Part shown: positions 60,365 to 64,000 of the stretch, piece after piece
How the letters are laid out: the number at the start of each line of letters is the position of its first letter
How positions within the stretch are numbered: the stretch's first letter is position 1
DNA from: Draconibacterium sediminis
Lineage (GTDB): Bacteria; Bacteroidota; Bacteroidia; Bacteroidales; Prolixibacteraceae
NCBI RefSeq assembly: GCF_000949475.1
Contig: NZ_JRHC01000001.1
Span: 496,001 to 560,000, forward strand
DNA length: 64,000 bases
Reading direction: 5' to 3'
Translations under genes and position numbers: made by a program
The notes under the pieces: model-generated
The model's input: the letters and a program-made list of their open reading frames with translations, nothing else
Database searches by the model: none
Told to the model about the DNA's origin: nothing

Positions 60365-61981
60365 TTATTTAAACTCTACAGGAAGCATGAATTTTACAGG
60401 AACAGCTTTTCCGCGTTGTTTACCCGGTTTCCAGTCTTCCAGTTGGCTTGCAATGGCGTAAGCTCCTTTTGCTGCAGCGTCGTTGTCTTTCTCAACAATT
60501 TTAATGTTGCTCACTTCGCCTTTGGCATTCACTGTAAACAACACCTTGGCAGAGCCTTTAATGTTTTTCTCCCTGGCGAGTTTCTTCTGCATCTTCTGAA
60601 CTAACATTGCCAATTCAGGTTGACCACCAGGGTATTCCGGCATATCTTCTACAATGAAAAATACTTCCTTTTCTCCGTTAATCGCAGGTGGCGGTGGTGG
60701 CGGAACATTCTTTTCTCCTTGCTGAACAAGCTTCTCTTCTTTTGCCGGAACAGGTGGTGGTGGCGGAGGAACATTGGTTGAGATAATAATAATCTCATCC
60801 TCCATTTTGTAGTTGCGTTTATACACTTCCCCATCTTTTCCCGACAGAATTCCTGCGTAATCGTCAACAATGGTTTTTTTACCAATAAAGGAAAGCACGA
60901 TTGCTGTTTTTTCCGGTATTTCGAGTGTAAACCGGCCTTGCAAGTCGGTAACACATCCTGTTGTTCCACCTTTAACAACCACGGAGGTTCCGGGTAAAGG
61001 TTCGTCGTTTTCATCAACTACCAGACCTGAAATCTTCAATGTTTTAGTAACTGAAGTTGGCTGATTGGCTATTTCCGGTTCATTTAACTCCTGCATCCGG
61101 TAATCCGGTTCGGCAAAAGCGAATAACAACAGCGCAAGTGCGGGCAGTGCCCAGGTAAATCGTATCAGCCGGCGGGCCGATGTTTTCTTTTTCGTCATCA
61201 TTTTTAATCGATTTGTGCTAAGGGCAAAATTCAGGTTATTGGTGATGCCAATAATTTGCATGCCCATCAGCTGGTTTACTAATAAAGCCTGGTAGCGGCC
61301 CACAGTGTGTCCCTGCGCAAGAACACCTTTGTCGGCCAGGTACTCATGGTTTTGTTTAATTGCTCGTTCAAACATCCAAATAAATGGGTTGAACCAAAAG
61401 ATGACTGTTAACAGTTCTATAAAAAGCAGGTCGAACCAGTGATTCTCACGAATGTGCACTTTTTCGTGAGCCAGAATTTCCGGCAGGTCGTCCTGTGTAT
61501 GAAATTTCGGATTTATAAATACAACGTTGAAAAATGAGAAGGGGAGTCCGTATTTTTCGTTTTCCACCACGCGCATGCCGTTTAAAGATGTTACGCGGTA
61601 TTTTATCATTAAATGAATAAGAACAAAAGTTTGGGTAAGCAAACGTAGCAGGAAAATAGCTGCTCCGGTGAGGTAAACCAACAGAATTGCTTGTTGCCAG
61701 CCAAACGTTGCAGTACTTTCTTCGGTTGCTTTAAAAACAGGAATATTTTTAAAGGTATCGGCAATGGTGTGTGCGCCGGTTTTTGCACCTTCAGTTGCTT
61801 CGATAAGAACCTCGTAACGAACCGGTATCAATGGAAGCAGAATGGCCAAAAGCAATGATCCTATCAGAAACCAGCGGTTGGCTGCATGAAACGTTTCGTT
61901 GCGAAGAAACAACCAGTACACCAGGTAGAAAAGAATAATTCCTCCCGATGCGTTTAATAAATAGAACAGAGAAGTTTCCAT
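60365..61981 (-). CDS. BlaR1-like M56 peptidase with CarboxypepD_reg and TonB C-terminal domains
   Basis: A 538-residue membrane protein. Helices at about 8-26, 37-52 and 98-125 flank the M56 zinc protease domain, with HEKVH at 172-176 and the third ligand in NHEYLADKGV (E213). A fourth helix lies at about 273-289. The outer part has a carboxypeptidase-regulatory-like sandwich (about 313-395), a proline-rich stretch with two runs of six prolines (about 406-436) and a TonB C-terminal-like domain (about 450-538, YPGGQPELAMLVQKMQKKL). It is the sensor partner of the BlaI-type repressor encoded upstream. No beta-lactamase gene adjoins. Confidence 0.92.
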   Translation of the reverse strand: METSLFYLLNASGGIILFYLVYWLFLRNETFHAANRWFLIGSLLLAILLPLIPVRYEVLIEATEGAKTGAHTIADTFKNIPVFKATEESTATFGWQQAILLVYLTGAAIFLLRLLTQTFVLIHLMIKYRVTSLNGMRVVENEKYGLPFSFFNVVFINPKFHTQDDLPEILAHEKVHIRENHWFDLLFIELLTVIFWFNPFIWMFERAIKQNHEYLADKGVLAQGHTVGRYQALLVNQLMGMQIIGITNNLNFALSTNRLKMMTKKKTSARRLIRFTWALPALALLLFAFAEPDYRMQELNEPEIANQPTSVTKTLKISGLVVDENDEPLPGTSVVVKGGTTGCVTDLQGRFTLEIPEKTAIVLSFIGKKTIVDDYAGILSGKDGEVYKRNYKMEDEIIIISTNVPPPPPPVPAKEEKLVQQGEKNVPPPPPPAINGEKEVFFIVEDMPEYPGGQPELAMLVQKMQKKLAREKNIKGSAKVLFTVNAKGEVSNIKIVEKDNDAAAKGAYAIASQLEDWKPGKQRGKAVPVKFMLPVEFK

Positions 61982-61983
61982 GG

Positions 61984-62361
61984 CTAGTCGTTCTTTTCTT
62001 TGTTTAATTCGTTTTCTGTCATCTTTAGCATTTCTTCCAGCTCTTCAATTCCCAGGTTGTTCTCTTTGGCAAAAAAAGTGGCCATTTTCGGGAACGAGCC
62101 GTTGAAGTAGTTTTTCAGTAGAGATGAAAACTGGACTTTTGTGTAGTCGGTTTTACTAACTGCAGGCGAAAAAAGATTCGTATTCCCAATCTTTTTATGG
62201 GTAACAAATCCCTTTTTTTCCAGAACATTTAAAACAGTTGCCACGGTTGTGTAGGCCGGTTTATCATCGCCAAATTCGTCGACTACCTGTTTAACAACTC
62301 CCTCTTTTAAATTCCAGAGAATATGCATTACCTGTTCTTCCGCTTTTGTTAATGTTTTCAT
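61984..62361 (-). CDS. BlaI/MecI-family transcriptional repressor
   Basis: A 125-residue winged-helix repressor. LTKAEEQVMHILWNLKEGVV (residues 3-22) and YTTVATVLNVLEKKGFVTH (about 38-56) are the family signature, and the C-terminal half is the dimerisation and cleavage region. The gene is separated from the M56 gene by 2 bp, so the two are cotranscribed. Two TACTACAAANATAGTA dyads lie just upstream. In the known systems the M56 protein senses a signal and triggers cleavage of the repressor. Confidence 0.93.
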   Translation of the reverse strand: MKTLTKAEEQVMHILWNLKEGVVKQVVDEFGDDKPAYTTVATVLNVLEKKGFVTHKKIGNTNLFSPAVSKTDYTKVQFSSLLKNYFNGSFPKMATFFAKENNLGIEELEEMLKMTENELNKEKND

Positions 62362-62399
62362 CCTTTAAATTGATTATATACTCGTACAAAATTATTTTC

Positions 62400-62415
62400 T
62401 ACTACAAACATAGTA
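62400..62415 (-). promoter_or_regulatory. BlaI-type operator 1 overlapping a -7 element
   Basis: TACTACAAACATAGTA is a dyad with TACTA/TAGTA arms. On the minus strand its centre reads TATGTTTG (62405-62412), a perfect TAnnTTTG promoter element, 43 bp before the repressor start codon. Confidence 0.85.
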
Positions 62416-62453
62416 CTAAAAATTTAGAAACAAAACTATTTTAATAGAAAAAC

Positions 62454-62469
62454 TACTACAAAAATAGTA
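62454..62469 (-). promoter_or_regulatory. BlaI-type operator 2 overlapping a -7 element
   Basis: TACTACAAAAATAGTA differs from operator 1 at one base, 54 bp further upstream. Its minus-strand centre TATTTTTG (62459-62466) also fits TAnnTTTG. Confidence 0.82.
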
Positions 62470-62485
62470 AATAGAAAAAGAGCAT

Positions 62486-62513
62486 AAAAAAACCGCCTGA
62501 AAAACAAGCGGTT
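62486..62513 (-). terminator. Terminator of the upstream lipoprotein gene
   Basis: AACCGC (62491-62496) and GCGGTT (62508-62513) form the stem and the minus strand ends in a T run; it serves the gene at 62532-63248. Confidence 0.82.
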
Positions 62514-62531
62514 GTATTGAATTGTTTTTTT

Positions 62532-63248
62532 TTAGTCTTCAAAGATGAATTCTTCCGAAGCTATTGCAATTGTTTCTATTTGATAGAAAAAATTAGCATT
62601 GGTTGCACCGTCTTCAAATACCATTGCCTGAACTTCAATAGTATAGGTTTCGCCGCTTGTTAATGATGTTTCCCATGATCCTGTACTTTGGTTAGCAGTG
62701 AAACTATCCTCATCATCAGCCAGAATGTAGCTGTTAAAAACTATTTCATCGTCGTCATTTAAAATCTGAACAGCATAACCTTGCGCATCATCATTGTTAC
62801 TCCATTCAACATAAACCGATTCTGTACTGGTTGTTACACCAACTGAATCGATTGTAGGGATATCCACATCTGTAAAAATGTGATTTTCAGTGGCTGTATA
62901 TTCTACACCGTTGTTAAATACCAAAAAATCATAATTTTCTGTTGCCGGAGCAGTTGTGGAAAAGTCTTCAGTTGAAGCTTCATAAGAATAGGTAAGTTTT
63001 TGCGCATCTGCTGCTGAAAGTGTAAGCGTTGAATCGCCTGGAAAGTCAACGCTGGCCGAATCCATTTTCATGTTGGCGTAGGCGTAATAGCTTAACGCAA
63101 ATTTTTCTTCGCCATCGATTGTTCTTTTAAGGGTAACAACCTCTCCAATAAAGTTAAATGGTTCCGGATCATCATCGTTACATGCCCAAAACCCGGTTAC
63201 AATAAACGCTAGTAAAACTAATTTGCCAATTTTCTGAATGTTAATCAT
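62532..63248 (-). CDS. Lipoprotein of the fibronectin-like type (paralogue A)
   Basis: A 238-residue lipoprotein (lipobox GFWA-C23, followed by NDDD). Residues about 30-125 form a first beta domain and about 130-232 a fibronectin-type-III-like sandwich (VYVEWSNNDDAQGYAVQI). The protein is very acidic. Its second half resembles the protein encoded just upstream (63442-64000): VQWETNSVAEGYQIRL there matches VEWSNNDDAQGYAVQI here. I do not recognise a named family; a surface-exposed binding protein is likely. Confidence 0.72.
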   Translation of the reverse strand: MINIQKIGKLVLLAFIVTGFWACNDDDPEPFNFIGEVVTLKRTIDGEEKFALSYYAYANMKMDSASVDFPGDSTLTLSAADAQKLTYSYEASTEDFSTTAPATENYDFLVFNNGVEYTATENHIFTDVDIPTIDSVGVTTSTESVYVEWSNNDDAQGYAVQILNDDDEIVFNSYILADDEDSFTANQSTGSWETSLTSGETYTIEVQAMVFEDGATNANFFYQIETIAIASEEFIFED

Positions 63249-63390
63249 TTGTCTTTGTTTTTTAAATTTAATTTGAGTTATTCTGATTTCTTTTATCTAT
63301 TGGTAGATGCAATTGGGCTAACAATAGTTGCTTGGCAAATTGTTTTTTTTCGATTGTAATTAATTTCGGCGATGAGCTTACGAAAAGGCA

Positions 63391-63427
63391 CAAAAAAAAA
63401 CCGCCTGAAATTCAGACGGTTTTTTTA
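63391..63427. terminator. Symmetric bidirectional terminator
   Basis: AAACCGCCTGAA (63398-63409) and TTCAGACGGTTT (63411-63422) pair with one mismatch, with A and T runs on both sides. It separates the two paralogous lipoprotein genes and ends the one at 63442. Confidence 0.85.
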
Positions 63428-63441
63428 TTATTGCAAATTGT

Positions 63442-64000
63442 TTATTGCCATGTAACTTCTTGCTCGGTAACAGCAACTTCCTGAATGTTTTTAGCCGCAT
63501 TTAAACTGGTGGCATCATCTTCATATCTAATTGTCAGGAATTCTAATGTATAAACATTTCCTGGTTCCGGGGTTTCGTACCACGCGCCTGAAGCTGCGTT
63601 TGTACCAATATCTAAACGAACCATTTGTTCTGGTAAGGCTACGCTAAAGAAAGCGATGTCGCCACTTTGGTTAATCAATCTGATTTGATAACCTTCTGCA
63701 ACGCTATTGGTTTCCCACTGTACGCTTAAAACGTTATTTACCATATCTGCCGAAGAAATGGGTGTAAAATCAATATCATCAAAATCCAGCAAGTCAGCAG
63801 ATTCGTGGGTAATATCCTCGTTTATCACTAAAAACTGGTAATTGCCCTGAACAGGGGCAGCGGTGCTGTATTCGGCCAATGCAGGCTCTTTTGCGTAAGT
63901 ATTCAGATTTTCAGAAGCCGGATCCAGAGTAAAATTCGCAGCAGTGGGAGTTGTAACTTCTGCGTGGCTCATTGGCTGGTTACCCCAGGCTACATAAGCG
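63442..64000 (-). CDS. Lipoprotein paralogue B, C-terminal part (truncated by window edge)
   Basis: The frame stays open to the end of the window past the internal ATG at 63972, reading AYVAWGNQPMSHAEV, which aligns with YAYANMKMDSASV of paralogue A. So the true start lies outside. About 186 codons are seen. They contain the end of the first beta domain and a fibronectin-like domain (SVQWETNSVAEGYQIRL). Paralogue A follows after a terminator, which points to a tandem duplication with separate transcription. Confidence 0.7.
   Translation of the reverse strand, partial: AYVAWGNQPMSHAEVTTPTAANFTLDPASENLNTYAKEPALAEYSTAAPVQGNYQFLVINEDITHESADLLDFDDIDFTPISSADMVNNVLSVQWETNSVAEGYQIRLINQSGDIAFFSVALPEQMVRLDIGTNAASGAWYETPEPGNVYTLEFLTIRYEDDATSLNAAKNIQEVAVTEQEVTWQ

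Noticed and set aside
1-64000. tRNA, rRNA, integrase, phage or restriction genes
   Set aside because: I looked for their typical sequences and protein motifs and found none in this window.

Overview
The window is chromosomal DNA from a member of the Bacteroidota, most likely a marine or sediment Bacteroidales/Marinilabiliales-type organism; the order-level placement is inference. The evidence is SusC/SusD glycan import genes, several type IX secretion (T9SS) components and T9SS sorting domains, repeated TAnnTTTG promoter elements, almost no Shine-Dalgarno sites, occasional TTG starts and a moderate GC content. I found no rRNA, tRNA, phage module, intact insertion sequence or CRISPR array.

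Left part (1-18.4 kb): mainly housekeeping genes. These are the 3' end of a PCMD-domain protein, a small membrane protein, a secreted M28 peptidase, a cysteine-cluster protein next to a DUF2797 protein, a polyprenyl diphosphate synthase, an ArsR-type regulator, a YfhO-like membrane protein, an rdgB-porZ-recO block, a fused Memo/AMMECR1 protein, cysQ, two small lipoproteins, a dCMP-deaminase-like enzyme and an S41 protease.

18.4-20.4 kb is an unusual repeat-rich interval around one stand-alone AraC-type HTH gene. It holds palindromic REP-like elements, a 208-bp nested inverted repeat, a tandem repeat with an exact 42-bp period, and about 370 bp of in-register heptanucleotide repeats running up to the 3' end of nadA. 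A second 42-bp-period repeat and related palindromes lie at 36.3-36.8 kb.

21.5-30.2 kb: an Oar-like TonB-dependent receptor with a BACON/OB-fold lipoprotein, then an envelope-stress-like operon (WM-repeat protein, PadR regulator, PspC protein, DUF4252 protein). 30.5-36.3 kb: a five-gene operon of secreted beta-sandwich proteins, a T9SS type B cargo protein and a PorP/SprF protein. Three of its members share an N-terminal domain and three end in a PNT-x-x-I tail. This is the best candidate for an undescribed surface system in the window.

37-55.6 kb is a malto-oligosaccharide/starch utilisation locus. On the minus strand are susC, an oversized susD carrying inserted SusE/F-like domains, susE, and a T9SS-exported GH13 amylase. 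Divergently on the plus strand are a LacI regulator, an MFS sugar transporter, a GH65 maltose phosphorylase, a SusA-like GH13 enzyme and a lipoprotein GH13 amylase. Identical CAAACGTTTG palindromes lie before susC and before the transporter gene, which suggests one LacI regulon. The model is surface digestion, SusCD import, periplasmic trimming, then cytoplasmic uptake and phosphorolysis.

56-59.6 kb: a Gfo/Idh/MocA oxidoreductase, a DUF6807 (PmoA-like) lipoprotein and a TIM-barrel epimerase, a combination suggestive of oxidative (3-keto) glycoside breakdown. 59.7-64 kb: a YdeI-like protein, a BlaI/BlaR1-type pair with two clear operators, and two tandem paralogous lipoproteins, the last cut by the window edge.
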